A DNA stretch of 10,196 nt from Eggerthellales bacterium UBA948 (GTDB lineage: Bacteria > Actinomycetota > Coriobacteriia > Coriobacteriales > UBA8131), in NCBI GenBank assembly GCA_002293265.1, contig DBCW01000041.1, forward strand, positions 6,484-16,679, written 5' to 3'. The translations under genes were made by a program, and so were the position numbers. Positions 1 to 7,513 of the stretch are shown one piece after another. The notes under the pieces are model-generated. The model saw nothing but the letters and a program-made list of their open reading frames with translations. It was not told the DNA's origin and did no database searches. Within the stretch, counting starts at the first letter, position 1, and the number at the start of each line of letters is the position of its first letter.

Positions 1-143
1 AATAATCATAATGGCGGCTATGTGAGCAGGGATAAGACCGGAAAACAGAAGAATCAACTCGATAACAAGCAATGCAAGAAATATCCACCTGACAGCTCTT
101 TTCAAGTTATGCACTCTCCTCACGGTGTCCAAAAAGTCTCACC

Positions 144-194
144 CTGTCATCTCCGCCGCCTCTGTCATCCACGCACTCTCCCTGTCATTACCGC
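144..194 (+). repeat. Three direct copies of CTGTCATNNNCGC
   Basis: The pattern CTGTCATNNNCGC occurs at 144-156, 162-174 and 182-194, so the copies start 18 and 20 bases apart. The third copy is also the left end of the inverted repeat at 183-266, and a related sequence (TTGTCATNNNCGT on the - strand) forms the right end. This looks like partial copies of the end of one repeat family sitting next to a more complete one. It is read directly from the sequence; the family is not identified. Confidence 0.65.
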
Positions 195-266
195 GCAGGC
201 GGGAATCTATTTATTCAGTATAGTGTTTGCCGCATGTTATGAACTGCCGCCTGCACGGGAATGACA
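183..266. repeat. Imperfect inverted repeat, REP/MITE-like element
   Basis: The left arm 183-207 pairs with the reverse complement of 242-266 at 20 of 25 positions (mismatches at 190, 194, 203, 205 and 207). The arms are separated by 34 bases. The outer ends read TGTCATT and the arms contain GCAGGCGG. Arms of the form GTCATTCCCGC...GCGGGAATC are a well-known style of dispersed intergenic repeat in many bacterial genomes, so a REP or MITE-type repeat is the natural reading. No transposase is present and no target-site duplication is clear. Confidence 0.65.
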
Positions 267-454
267 ACTCGGGTCAGACACGTAGTTTTCGGACAGTCTG
301 TTCATTAATCACAGTAGAGCCAAAATATTATACAAAAAAATCTCCACAGTTATGTAAATTGCTTAATTAATGCAAAATAAATGATAGCCGGATCTATGGA
401 GAGTGTGCGCAGACGATGAGTTAAGCGCGTGAGCATCGCGCAAAAAATCAGTAG

Positions 455-482
455 TTGCACTGAGCGGCAAATTTGATATACT
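455..482 (+). promoter_or_regulatory. Possible promoter for rplS
   Basis: TTGCAC (455-460) and TATACT (477-482) are separated by 16 bases. The -10 box matches the sigma-70 consensus at five of six positions, while the -35 box matches only TTG. Transcription would start near 489, giving a leader of about 60 bases before the rplS start. No terminator is seen upstream to confirm that a new transcript begins here. Confidence 0.35.
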
Positions 483-549
483 TCTTCTTTGCGTCTTTTG
501 GCGTTATTACATACATACCGTAACCCCAGTTCAGAAGAGGAACACTACC

Positions 550-894
550 ATGGATATTATCCGTGCGCTTGAGCAGCAACAGATAAAAGAAGATCGCGGA
601 AACTTTGGTGTAGGCGATCACGTAAAAGTACACTACCGCATCATCGAGGGAAACAAGGAGCGCATCCAGGTATTTCAGGGTGATATTATCCGCCGTCATG
701 GTGCCAGCAACCGCGAGACATTTACAGTTCGTAAGATCTCGTCAGGCATCGGCGTAGAGAGAACTTTCCCGGTACACTCACCAAAGATCGATCGCGTAGA
801 AGTTATGCGTCATGGTGCAGTGCGTCGTGCCAAGCTTTACTACCTGCGCAACAAGATTGGTAAAGCCGCACGTATTCGTGAAAAAGGTTTTTAG
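550..894 (+). CDS. rplS: 50S ribosomal protein L19
   Basis: L19 is a small protein of the large ribosomal subunit that lies at the 30S-50S interface. The 114 residues match the family's usual length (about 115) and pattern along the whole chain: the [10 protein letters not shown] strand near residue 22, the [10 protein letters not shown] segment, [21 protein letters not shown] in the middle and the basic [10 protein letters not shown] segment near the C-terminus. The ATG is preceded by AGAAGAGG (533-540) at good spacing. The gene stands apart from rpsP/rimM/trmD, with a possible promoter at 455-482. The distance of 113 bases to rnhB holds no strong hairpin, so co-transcription with rnhB is possible. 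Identity is certain. Confidence 0.98.
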   Translation: MDIIRALEQQQIKEDRGNFGVGDHVKVHYRIIEGNKERIQVFQGDIIRRHGASNRETFTVRKISSGIGVERTFPVHSPKIDRVEVMRHGAVRRAKLYYLRNKIGKAARIREKGF

Positions 895-1007
895 TGATAA
901 CCGTAGTTTCTCCAAGTACCCGGATTGCCTTAAAAGTAAGACTTGCATGAGGTAAGTGCACTTTGGTGCGTGTCCGAAGGCAAGAACTGATTTGAAAGGC
1001 AAGATGA

Positions 1008-1658
1008 GTGCCTAGAAAAACTCCGGAACAAGAAGAGATGCGTATTTATATGCTTTATGGGCAGCAGCGCCAAGCAGGCGCTGCTGCTTGTGTTATAGGT
1101 GTTGATGAGGTGGGGCGTGGTTCTGTTGCCGGCCCCTTAACTGTTGCAGCTGTAGCATTGCCTCTTGAGCCGATGGTGATGGGGCTAAACGACTCCAAGA
1201 AGTTAACAGCCGCAAAGCGCGAACAAGTTGCTGTAGATATCCGCAAACAAGCCTTGGCTATTGGCATCAGCCATATTCAGCCGGATGTTATTGACAGTAT
1301 TGGTATGGCAAAGTCGCTTCGAGATGCGATGCTTGAAGCCATTAAGGCTTGTGAGAATTGCGGCGTTGCAGCCGATCTTGTTTTGATAGACGGAAACCCT
1401 ATGCACATACACGACAAAGAGCAATGCATAGTTAAAGGAGACAGCTCTGTTGCATGTATTGCAGCAGCGTCTATCATAGCCAAAGTGACCAGAGATAAGT
1501 TGATGGATGAGGCTGACGAGCAGCATCCGGGTTATGGGTTTTCTGCAAACAAAGGTTATGCATCAGCGGCGCACATATCTGCAATCAAGGAAAAGGGACT
1601 GTCGCCCATTCATCGCCGCAGTTTTTGTGGAAACTTTCTACAACAAAGCTTGTTTTAA
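1008..1658 (+). CDS. rnhB: Ribonuclease HII
   Basis: RNase HII cuts the RNA strand of RNA-DNA hybrids and starts removal of single ribonucleotides misincorporated into DNA. The 216-residue protein carries the family signature VDEVGRG with Asp33 and Glu34, the third acid Asp128 in LIDGN and the fourth Asp145 in VKGDS, so all four metal-binding acids are present. The conserved AAASIIAKVTRD segment (about 152-163) and the GYGFSANKGY block (about 174-183) follow. The start is GTG, with GAAAGG at 994-999 eight bases upstream. An ATG at 1038 is the other in-frame option but has no better ribosome-binding site. In many actinobacteria lepB lies between rplS and rnhB; here there is no room for it. Confidence 0.97.
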   Translation: MPRKTPEQEEMRIYMLYGQQRQAGAAACVIGVDEVGRGSVAGPLTVAAVALPLEPMVMGLNDSKKLTAAKREQVAVDIRKQALAIGISHIQPDVIDSIGMAKSLRDAMLEAIKACENCGVAADLVLIDGNPMHIHDKEQCIVKGDSSVACIAAASIIAKVTRDKLMDEADEQHPGYGFSANKGYASAAHISAIKEKGLSPIHRRSFCGNFLQQSLF

Positions 1659-1937
1659 CATAGATCAAAACATTCGAATTCTTACACTATCAAAATCTCA
1701 TTAATAATTAGCTGCTAGAACTAAATTGTATTCAGTTCTTGTTCAGTTTTTATGCTGTCCCTAAGCATTTTACGACACAGTGTTTTAACAAATTGCACCT
1801 TCAAACTAGCTACATGGTCGACGTCGCGTCAGATAAGCAAATTCATGTGATCGAGCGTGGCAATCTTTTGAGTTAAACCCTCGACCTACACTTTGTCACA
1901 TTATTATTTGATCGCAAAGCTGGTGTAAGGAGCTTAA
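1659..1937. other. Spacer between rnhB and yraN with a weak hairpin
   Basis: No coding region is supported in these 279 bases. AGAACT (1717-1722) and AGTTCT (1734-1739) form a 6-bp stem with an 11-base loop, followed within a few bases by a T-rich stretch. This could be a weak terminator for rnhB but is poor in GC. TTCAGTT is repeated twice in tandem around 1731-1747. No convincing -35/-10 pair was found ahead of yraN, although a new transcript starting here is plausible from the spacing. Confidence 0.35.
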
Positions 1938-2309
1938 ATGACAAAAAAGAGGAAAACCCTGGGTAAAAGAGGCGAAGATGTTGCCTGCATTTATTTGGCT
2001 AACGAAGGGGCTGAGATCGTCGAGCGAAATTGGCATTGTCAAGCCGGTGAGGCAGACGTTATCGCTCGTGATGGTGAAGACTTAGTTTTTATTGAGGTCA
2101 AGACCAGATCATCCGTAGCCGCCGGATTTCCCGAGGAAGCTGTCGGCCATAAGAAAAGGCGTAGATACGAGCAGATCGCCATGGAATATTTATTTAGCCA
2201 TGACCTCCCCTCTGCTCGTATCCGCTTTGATGTATTAGCTTTAATGATTTCTGAAAAAGGGCAGATATTTTTGAAACACCATAAAGATGCCTTTGGCGTT
2301 TGCGAGTAG
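1938..2309 (+). CDS. yraN: YraN/UPF0102 family nuclease-fold protein
   Basis: This 123-residue protein belongs to UPF0102, a small family with a restriction-endonuclease-like fold whose exact role is unsettled; it is commonly found beside rnhB and yifB/dprA. The family pattern is clear: GKRGEDVACIYL at the N-terminus, RNW at 30-32, then the nuclease-like acidic core Glu38, Asp40 (GEADVIA) and Glu53-Val-Lys55 (FIEVKTRS), and RFDV at 96-99. The ATG has a strong ribosome-binding site, GTAAGGAG, ending at 1932. Length is typical. It is the first gene of a run through xerC, with 88 bases to yifB. The family call is secure; the DNA substrate and physiological job are inferred only from fold and neighbours. 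Confidence 0.93.
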   Translation: MTKKRKTLGKRGEDVACIYLANEGAEIVERNWHCQAGEADVIARDGEDLVFIEVKTRSSVAAGFPEEAVGHKKRRRYEQIAMEYLFSHDLPSARIRFDVLALMISEKGQIFLKHHKDAFGVCE

Positions 2310-2397
2310 AACATGCATTTGACATCAAAAACAATCAATGTTGTTTTGCTGATAAACGGCGTACTTAAAGGCGTAAAACCTAAAGCGGTGGGTCATT

Positions 2398-3996
2398 GTG
2401 GCTATATCAGGCAATAAAGTAGGCTTTGTCGCCACCGCGACCATATCCGGTGTGGATGCGACACCTGTGATGGCAGAGGTTAGTGTGGGATCCGGGCTTC
2501 CGGGTATCCATATTGTAGGCATGCCCGACACTGCCGTTCAAGAAGCCAAGCAGAGGGTTCGGCAAGCCTTGAAAGCTGCTAAGTTTGAAATGCGTAACCG
2601 TTTTGTGGTAGTTAATCTAGCACCTGCATCACTGCGCAAAAGTGGATCAGGCTTTGACCTACCTATTGCACTTGCTTACCTCGTAGCGACCGGACAGATA
2701 AATGCAGAGCATGTTAAAAATCGACTTTGTGTCGGTGAGCTTTCGCTTGATGGCAGTGTTAAGGCTGTACCCGGGCAGCTGGCTTATGAGAGGGTAGCGC
2801 ATCAAAATAATTGGGGATTGATGACAGGTCCTGCAATGTCCGGCGCATACAGCAATCAATGCCAAGAACACATTTGCCTGGAACATCTTGCACAACTTAG
2901 ATCAGGAGACTTTATTCCACCTGCTCAAGGAGAGCAAATACCCTCATTTGAACATTTGGATTTCTCAGACATCGCTGCAAGCGATCTGCCAAAACGAGCA
3001 TTACAGATCGCGGCGGCCGGTTCGCATAATCTTTTGATGATCGGTCCACCCGGATCGGGAAAAAGCATGATGGCATCACGTTTGCCCACAATACTTCCAC
3101 ATCTGTCAGAAGATGAACGTGTAGAAAGCGCACTGATACATTCTGTAGCGGGGTTGCCGTTTGATGATATCCTTGAAGGAAAGCGTCCGTTCAGAGCGCC
3201 ACATCATGGAGCTTCTCGAGCAGGAATAGTGGGTGGCGGAAATCCAATACAACCGGGTGAGGTAAGTTTTGCACATAACGGTGTATTGTTCTTAGATGAA
3301 CTACCGGAGTTTGCCCCGGCAGTTTTGCAGTTACTCAGACAACCTTTAGAGCAAAGATCGGTGTCTTTGGCACGTGCGCATGGAACCGTGACTTTTCCGG
3401 CAAACTTCATGTTAGTTGCCGCATCAAACCCGTGCCCCTGTGGCTATTATAACGATCCCAAGCGCTCCTGCAGTTGCACGCCTACGCAGATTGCACGTTA
3501 TCAGGGACGCATCGGCGGTCCTTTGATGGATCGCATTGAGATCATTGTGGATGTTTGGCGCTCCGATCCCGGAAACGTATTGGACACCGGCAAAGGAACT
3601 TCATCAGCGCAACTGCATGAGGGAGTGCTCAAAGCTCAAGCTTTTGCAGCTTGGCGAAGAGCAAAAGACGGCTCAAAGACAAGTATCACACCCAGACGCA
3701 ATTTAGAATCAAGCACATCTTTGTCGGATGTCAAGAACCAATCAGATTTAGGAGTAAACACAAACGGTATAAACAAAGGTGCAGCATTACTGGCTGCATG
3801 CAAACTTGGTGCCAAAGAAAGATCATTTCTAGAGATCATGGCCGAACGTTATCAGCTTAGCGGACGAGGCATTATGTGCACGTTGTCTGTTTCCAGAACT
3901 ATTGCCGACATGGAAGAAAGCGAGAAGGTAAATAAAGATCATCTGCTTGAAGCTGTTAGTTTTAGAAAAAAAGATCTCGAAGAGGTGCGTAATTGA
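2398..3996 (+). CDS. comM: YifB/ComM family AAA+ ATPase (Mg chelatase-like)
   Basis: In naturally transformable bacteria ComM is a hexameric helicase that extends branch migration when incoming single-stranded DNA recombines. Family order is intact: an N-terminal Lon-substrate-like domain (about 5-125, with GLPGIHIVGMPDTAVQEAKQ), a linker, then the Mg-chelatase AAA+ module with Walker A GPPGSGKS at 216-223, FRAPHH near 263, and Walker B LFLDELPEF with Asp300-Glu301. A cysteine cluster (Cys346, 348, 358, 360) matches the family's CPCGY...CxC motif. The C-terminal Mg-chelatase helical part ends the protein. At 532 residues it is slightly longer than the usual 500-510, the extra length being a Ser/Asn-rich stretch around 425-460. 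Start is GTG with a weak GGTGGG upstream. dprA overlaps its stop by four bases. Confidence 0.94.
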   Translation: MAISGNKVGFVATATISGVDATPVMAEVSVGSGLPGIHIVGMPDTAVQEAKQRVRQALKAAKFEMRNRFVVVNLAPASLRKSGSGFDLPIALAYLVATGQINAEHVKNRLCVGELSLDGSVKAVPGQLAYERVAHQNNWGLMTGPAMSGAYSNQCQEHICLEHLAQLRSGDFIPPAQGEQIPSFEHLDFSDIAASDLPKRALQIAAAGSHNLLMIGPPGSGKSMMASRLPTILPHLSEDERVESALIHSVAGLPFDDILEGKRPFRAPHHGASRAGIVGGGNPIQPGEVSFAHNGVLFLDELPEFAPAVLQLLRQPLEQRSVSLARAHGTVTFPANFMLVAASNPCPCGYYNDPKRSCSCTPTQIARYQGRIGGPLMDRIEIIVDVWRSDPGNVLDTGKGTSSAQLHEGVLKAQAFAAWRRAKDGSKTSITPRRNLESSTSLSDVKNQSDLGVNTNGINKGAALLAACKLGAKERSFLEIMAERYQLSGRGIMCTLSVSRTIADMEESEKVNKDHLLEAVSFRKKDLEEVRN

Positions 3997-4928
3997 ACTT
4001 AACAAACGCAGCATCTGCTTTTAGATCGGAGATAAGTATCTCGAGCTCTGAGTATCCCCAAATCTTGCTTAATATGGAGTCTCCGCCAAAACGTCTTTTT
4101 GTTATGGGTTCAATAGATTGCTTGCAGCAAGCATCGCTTGCGATTGTCGGAGCGCGAAAAGCCACTCCATACGGACTTAACTGTGCCTCAAGATTTGCAC
4201 GCTTGGCTGCTCTGCGAGGTTTGGTCGTAGTTTCCGGAGGTGCTATCGGTTGTGACCAGGCGGCACATAGCGGAGCGCTTAACGTGGGAGCTAAAACAGT
4301 TGTGGTGCTTGGTTGTGGCGCGGATGTTGTATACCCAAGCGGAGCAAATAAGCTATTTGACCAAGTGGTTGCAGAAGGAGGTGCCATAGTTTCCGAGGCT
4401 CCCTGGCGATCTCCACCTACAAAATGGAGCTTTAAGAAACGTAATCGTATTATTGCGGGGCTGGCAAGAGCGACTCTTATAGTGGAGGCAGGGCTGCCTA
4501 GCGGAACCTTTTCTACGGCGGATGCAACGCTTGCACAGGGAAAAGAGGTTTTGGCTATACCGGGATCAATTTTTGCCAAGGAATCAAGAGGAGCAAACCA
4601 GTTGATTTCTCAAGGAGCAGTTCCCATAATTGACGACACCAGCTTTATTGATGCTTTAAATCAAGTATTTGGCAACGGAATCGACGAAAGCCTATTATCT
4701 CAAGATATTCTCATGCACCTGAAAAAAGATACGACAAACGTAAAACTTGCCGAAAACGCAAAACAGCAAAAAGCTCTGGATGCATTAACGCAGGAGCCAA
4801 AGAGTGCCGAAGATCTTTTGGGTTTATGTGGCAGCAATATTACTGAGGTGATTCGCTGCTTGACCTCGATGGAATTGACCGGATTGATAATTAAGTTGCG
4901 CGACGGCCGATATTCTCTCAATATGTGA
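3993..4928 (+). CDS. dprA: DNA-processing protein DprA
   Basis: DprA binds incoming single-stranded DNA during natural transformation and loads RecA onto it; homologues are also common in non-competent bacteria. The Rossmann-like DNA-binding domain spans roughly 20-220: IVGARK at 51-56, SGGAIGCDQAAH at 81-92, the GCGADVVYP segment, RNRIIAGLA beginning at 150, EAGLPSG near 166 and NQLISQGA near 205. A C-terminal winged-helix domain (about 253-311) follows. The usual GID triplet reads Gly-Cys-Asp here. The N-terminal SAM-like part found in longer DprA proteins is short or missing. The start is TTG, sharing TTGA with the yifB stop, and AGAGG at 3981-3985 lies seven bases upstream, so translation is probably coupled to yifB. 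Confidence 0.95.
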   Translation: MNLTNAASAFRSEISISSSEYPQILLNMESPPKRLFVMGSIDCLQQASLAIVGARKATPYGLNCASRFARLAALRGLVVVSGGAIGCDQAAHSGALNVGAKTVVVLGCGADVVYPSGANKLFDQVVAEGGAIVSEAPWRSPPTKWSFKKRNRIIAGLARATLIVEAGLPSGTFSTADATLAQGKEVLAIPGSIFAKESRGANQLISQGAVPIIDDTSFIDALNQVFGNGIDESLLSQDILMHLKKDTTNVKLAENAKQQKALDALTQEPKSAEDLLGLCGSNITEVIRCLTSMELTGLIIKLRDGRYSLNM

Positions 4929-4961
4929 TGATGTGGCAAGAAAAGTCAGTGCAAGGATTGA

Positions 4962-6353
4962 ATGGATTTTATGACAATGGACAAACAAGTAATAATAGTG
5001 GGGGCAGGGTTGGCCGGTTCAGAAGCAGCATGGCAACTTGCTGAGCGTGGAGTACAGGTTCAACTTATAGAGATGCGACCAATCCGACAAACCGTTGTAC
5101 ATAAAACCGGGCAGATGGCCGAGTTAGTCTGCTCAAATTCATTAAAGAGTCTAGATATAAACTCAGCTTCCGGGGCACTTAAGTATGAGCTTTCGGTGCT
5201 TGGATCTAAGCTTTTGGATTGTGCGATAAAAACTCGTGTTGCGGCAGGCGGAGCGTTGGCAGTAGATCGTGATGCGTTTAGCGAACTTGTAACCACTTCG
5301 CTAAACGAACACCCAAACATTTCTGTTACTACGCAAGAGTTTTTGGATCTTCAGGCTTTAATAAACAGCAATACACCTTGCATCATAGCTACAGGACCTT
5401 TAACTTCAAGCGGTCTTGAGCAGCAGCTTGTTGAGCTGATTGGACAAGACAGCTTGGCTTTTTACGATGCTGCTGCGCCTATCGTTGAAACCGATTCTTT
5501 AAATTTTGATAAGTTGTTTTCACAGTCGCGCTACGATAAGAGCGGATCGGATTATCTAAATGCAGCGCTTGATCGTGAGCAATATGAGCTGCTTATGCAG
5601 GAGCTGGTTTCCGGCAAAAAGACTATCTCAAAAGAGTTTGAAACCAAAGAACTATTCCAGGCTTGTCAGCCGGTAGAGGAAGTGGCGCGCAAAGGTTTAG
5701 ACACCCTTAGACATGGAGCGTTAAAACCGGTGGGGCTAATAGACCCAAAGACCGGTCAAAGACCATGGGCAGTAGTTCAGCTTAGAGCAGAAAACAATGC
5801 TAAGAGCGCATACAACCTAGTAGGTTTTCAAACCAATCTTACATTCAGCGAGCAGCAACGTATATTTAAGCTGATTCCCGGATTGGAAGAGGCAACATTT
5901 TCTCGCTTTGGTGTGATGCATCGCAATACATTCATTAACTCGCCAAAGGTTCTTGATAAAGGCTTTGCTTTAAAAAGCCATCCAAACATACATTTTGCCG
6001 GGCAGATTACCGGAACAGAAGGTTATGTTGAGGCAATGGCAAGTGGGCTTCTTGCAGCACTTAATACTTACAAAAAGCTGATAGGTACAGATGGTGGCTC
6101 ACCGGTGATTTTACCAAGAGAAACCCTGATTGGCTCACTTTTTGCATATGCCAGCGATCCGACCGTGCTTGACTATCAGCCCATGCATGTTAACTATGGC
6201 ATCATCAAGCCACTTGCAGAAACAAAGAAGAAGAAAAAGGAACGATACAGCGCCTATAGCGAACGTGCGGCTATGCATATCCGCGCTTTTAGAGAAAGTC
6301 AGACGCACCTATCGTTTTTACCTCATTTTGAAGTTCCCTTTTTGGTACCATAG
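4962..6353 (+). CDS. trmFO: Folate/FAD-dependent tRNA m5U54 methyltransferase TrmFO
   Basis: TrmFO makes 5-methyluridine at position 54 of the tRNA T-loop using methylenetetrahydrofolate as carbon donor and FAD as reductant. The N-terminus holds the dinucleotide-binding motif GAGLAG (14-19) followed by an acidic residue at the end of the second strand (IEMRP). The two functional cysteines of the family are present: Cys57 in LVCSNSLKS and Cys235 in QACQPVEE. The HFAGQITGTEGYVEA segment and the C-terminal QPMHVNYG region also match. At 463 residues it is close to the 435-450 norm. The ATG at 4962 has AAGGA four bases upstream; ATGs at 4971 and 4977 are alternatives at longer spacing. Next to xerC, as in Firmicutes where topA-trmFO-xerC is common; topA is absent here. 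Confidence 0.96.
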   Translation: MDFMTMDKQVIIVGAGLAGSEAAWQLAERGVQVQLIEMRPIRQTVVHKTGQMAELVCSNSLKSLDINSASGALKYELSVLGSKLLDCAIKTRVAAGGALAVDRDAFSELVTTSLNEHPNISVTTQEFLDLQALINSNTPCIIATGPLTSSGLEQQLVELIGQDSLAFYDAAAPIVETDSLNFDKLFSQSRYDKSGSDYLNAALDREQYELLMQELVSGKKTISKEFETKELFQACQPVEEVARKGLDTLRHGALKPVGLIDPKTGQRPWAVVQLRAENNAKSAYNLVGFQTNLTFSEQQRIFKLIPGLEEATFSRFGVMHRNTFINSPKVLDKGFALKSHPNIHFAGQITGTEGYVEAMASGLLAALNTYKKLIGTDGGSPVILPRETLIGSLFAYASDPTVLDYQPMHVNYGIIKPLAETKKKKKERYSAYSERAAMHIRAFRESQTHLSFLPHFEVPFLVP

Positions 6354-6358
6354 ATAAA

Positions 6359-7270
6359 ATGGAAGAAGAACAAAAACTCAAGGACTCTTTTTTGCTTTCG
6401 CTAAGTGCTGAGCGAAATCTTTCGGCGCATACTATACGCGCTTACGACTGTGATCTGAGTGATGTATTAGCTTGGCTCAATAGAGAGCAATTAGATCTAA
6501 AGGCACTAACGCATCGGCAGCTTCGCACATATCTGGCTGAGCTTGAGCAAAGCAAGTATTCAAGAAAAACAATCAATCGGCGCCTCTCAGCCATTAAGAC
6601 ATTTTACGCCTGGCTGTTAGAGATCAAGGTCATCGATGCAGATACCTTAAGCGCAGTATCAGGGCCAAAGATATCAAAACGGCTGCCGTCTACGCTGGTA
6701 ACAGAAGATGTGTATAGGCTACTAAGTGTAAGTGATAAGTCCACACCGGCGGGACTTCGCAATCAAGCGATAATCGAGCTTATCTATGCCAGTGGCGCAC
6801 GTATCTCCGAAATAGCATCTATCACTGTCGGATCGATCGATTTTGCACAGATGCAAATTGTGGTTATGGGTAAAGGCTCTAAACAACGCGTGATACCGCT
6901 TCACAAGCTTGCACTTCGAACTTTGCATGAATATCTTACTTTGGCTCGCCCAACGTTGGCACAAAAATCAAAACGCACCACCGATGCCTTATTTCTTTCC
7001 GGTAGAGGTGCTGCTATGAGCGCTGACAGTATGCGCAAAATGTTTAAGGGAGCATTGCAGACCTCCGGTCTCGATGAATCATTTTCCCCGCATGACCTGC
7101 GCCATTCTTTCGCAAGCGACCTGCTGGAAAATGGTGCAGACTTAAGATCCGTGCAAGAGATGCTTGGGCATGCATCGCTTTCGACCACACAGATATACAC
7201 TCATTTGTCGGTAGGACACCTTAAAAATACACACGCACAAGCTCATCCAAGATCATCAAGCAACAGCTAA
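6359..7270 (+). CDS. xerC: Tyrosine recombinase XerC/XerD family
   Basis: Xer recombinases resolve chromosome dimers at dif near the terminus, acting with FtsK at cell division. The 303-residue protein has the SAM-like core-binding domain (about 1-95, ending with the RKTINRRLSAIKTFYAWL helix) and the catalytic domain. All six active-site residues are visible: Arg148 (GARISE), Lys172 (GKGSKQR), His245 and Arg248 (HDLRH), His271 (LGHASL) and the nucleophile Tyr280 (TQIYTH). Length is typical of XerC/XerD. It starts five bases after trmFO with no clear Shine-Dalgarno, suggesting translational coupling. Whether it is functionally XerC or XerD cannot be told from this window; the trmFO neighbourhood favours XerC. 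No integrase-type context is present. Confidence 0.92.
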   Translation: MEEEQKLKDSFLLSLSAERNLSAHTIRAYDCDLSDVLAWLNREQLDLKALTHRQLRTYLAELEQSKYSRKTINRRLSAIKTFYAWLLEIKVIDADTLSAVSGPKISKRLPSTLVTEDVYRLLSVSDKSTPAGLRNQAIIELIYASGARISEIASITVGSIDFAQMQIVVMGKGSKQRVIPLHKLALRTLHEYLTLARPTLAQKSKRTTDALFLSGRGAAMSADSMRKMFKGALQTSGLDESFSPHDLRHSFASDLLENGADLRSVQEMLGHASLSTTQIYTHLSVGHLKNTHAQAHPRSSSNS

Positions 7271-7432
7271 GCAGCAAATTTCTTAGATTTACTCGACAAA
7301 ACTCTACACTTTCTGCGGTTTTTGCGTTAACATTGTCGTTTGCGTTTTACGATTAAGTTTACTAGGCATTTTAAAACTAACATCAAATGAGATGTAGAGG
7401 AAAGTTTCAGCGATAAACTGTTGGTAAAAGCA

Positions 7433-7461
7433 TTGAACTTGCAGGCATGGTGACCAATACT
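7433..7461 (+). promoter_or_regulatory. Possible promoter for rpmF
   Basis: TTGAAC (7433-7438) and AATACT (7456-7461) are 17 bases apart; each matches the sigma-70 consensus at four of six positions. Transcription would begin near 7468, giving a leader of about 45 bases before rpmF. The position fits a new transcription unit after the xerC run. Confidence 0.4.
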
Positions 7462-7481
7462 TTTGGCAGCTCAGCTTGCAG

Positions 7482-7499
7482 ATTAGCGAGAATTAGCGA
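7482..7499 (+). repeat. Tandem ATTAGCGA pair in the rpmF leader
   Basis: ATTAGCGA occurs at 7482-7489 and 7492-7499, a 10-base period, immediately before and partly overlapping the AAAGGA ribosome-binding site (7499-7504). The 10-base spacing places both copies on the same face of DNA, so it could be a binding site, but two copies of an 8-mer may also be chance. Confidence 0.4.
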
Positions 7500-7513
7500 A
7501 AGGATTTTTGACC

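Larger units (their letters stand above)
1..549. other. Gene-poor leader region upstream of rplS
   Basis: No protein family is recognised here. One + frame stays open from the window edge to the TGA at 262-264 (a GTG at 22 is the first start codon in it), but its second half is made of the repeat sequence at 144-266. It could be the tail of an upstream gene or chance. Positions 300-400 are AT-rich. At 414-441 two overlapping short inverted repeats (CGATG/CATCG and GCGCG/CGCGC) could form alternative hairpins, but they lie upstream of the proposed promoter. The usual L19 neighbours rpsP, rimM and trmD are not visible, so rplS probably starts its own transcript. Confidence 0.6.
7271..7507. other. 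Spacer between xerC and rpmF
   Basis: These 237 bases separate the two gene runs. No coding region is supported. TTTGCGTT occurs twice (7321-7328 and 7339-7346). The short stem ACATC/GATGT (7380-7395) is too weak to call a terminator. In many actinobacteria a DUF177 gene precedes rpmF; it is not here. The right part carries a possible promoter (7433-7461) and a short tandem repeat before the rpmF ribosome-binding site. Confidence 0.5.

Noticed and set aside
1..264. Open + frame entering from the left edge, GTG at 22
   Set aside because: No recognisable family, and its second half is composed of the inverted and direct repeats at 144-266. It could be the tail of an upstream gene but cannot be supported.
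340..358. DnaA-box-like TCTCCACA next to AT-rich DNA, suggesting an origin
   Set aside because: Only one imperfect match, with no cluster of boxes and no dnaA/dnaN neighbours.
2328..2347. AAAACAA/TTGTTTT hairpin between yraN and yifB
   Set aside because: A 7-bp stem almost without G or C is too weak for a terminator, and the genes look co-transcribed.
3962..4579. Long - strand open frame (205 codons) opposite dprA
   Set aside because: It lies wholly antisense to the end of yifB and the conserved dprA domain, and its translation resembles no known family.
6359..7270. Tyrosine recombinase as a sign of a phage or integrative element
   Set aside because: It sits in a housekeeping run next to trmFO, has XerC/XerD length and motifs, and has no tRNA, excisionase or phage genes nearby.
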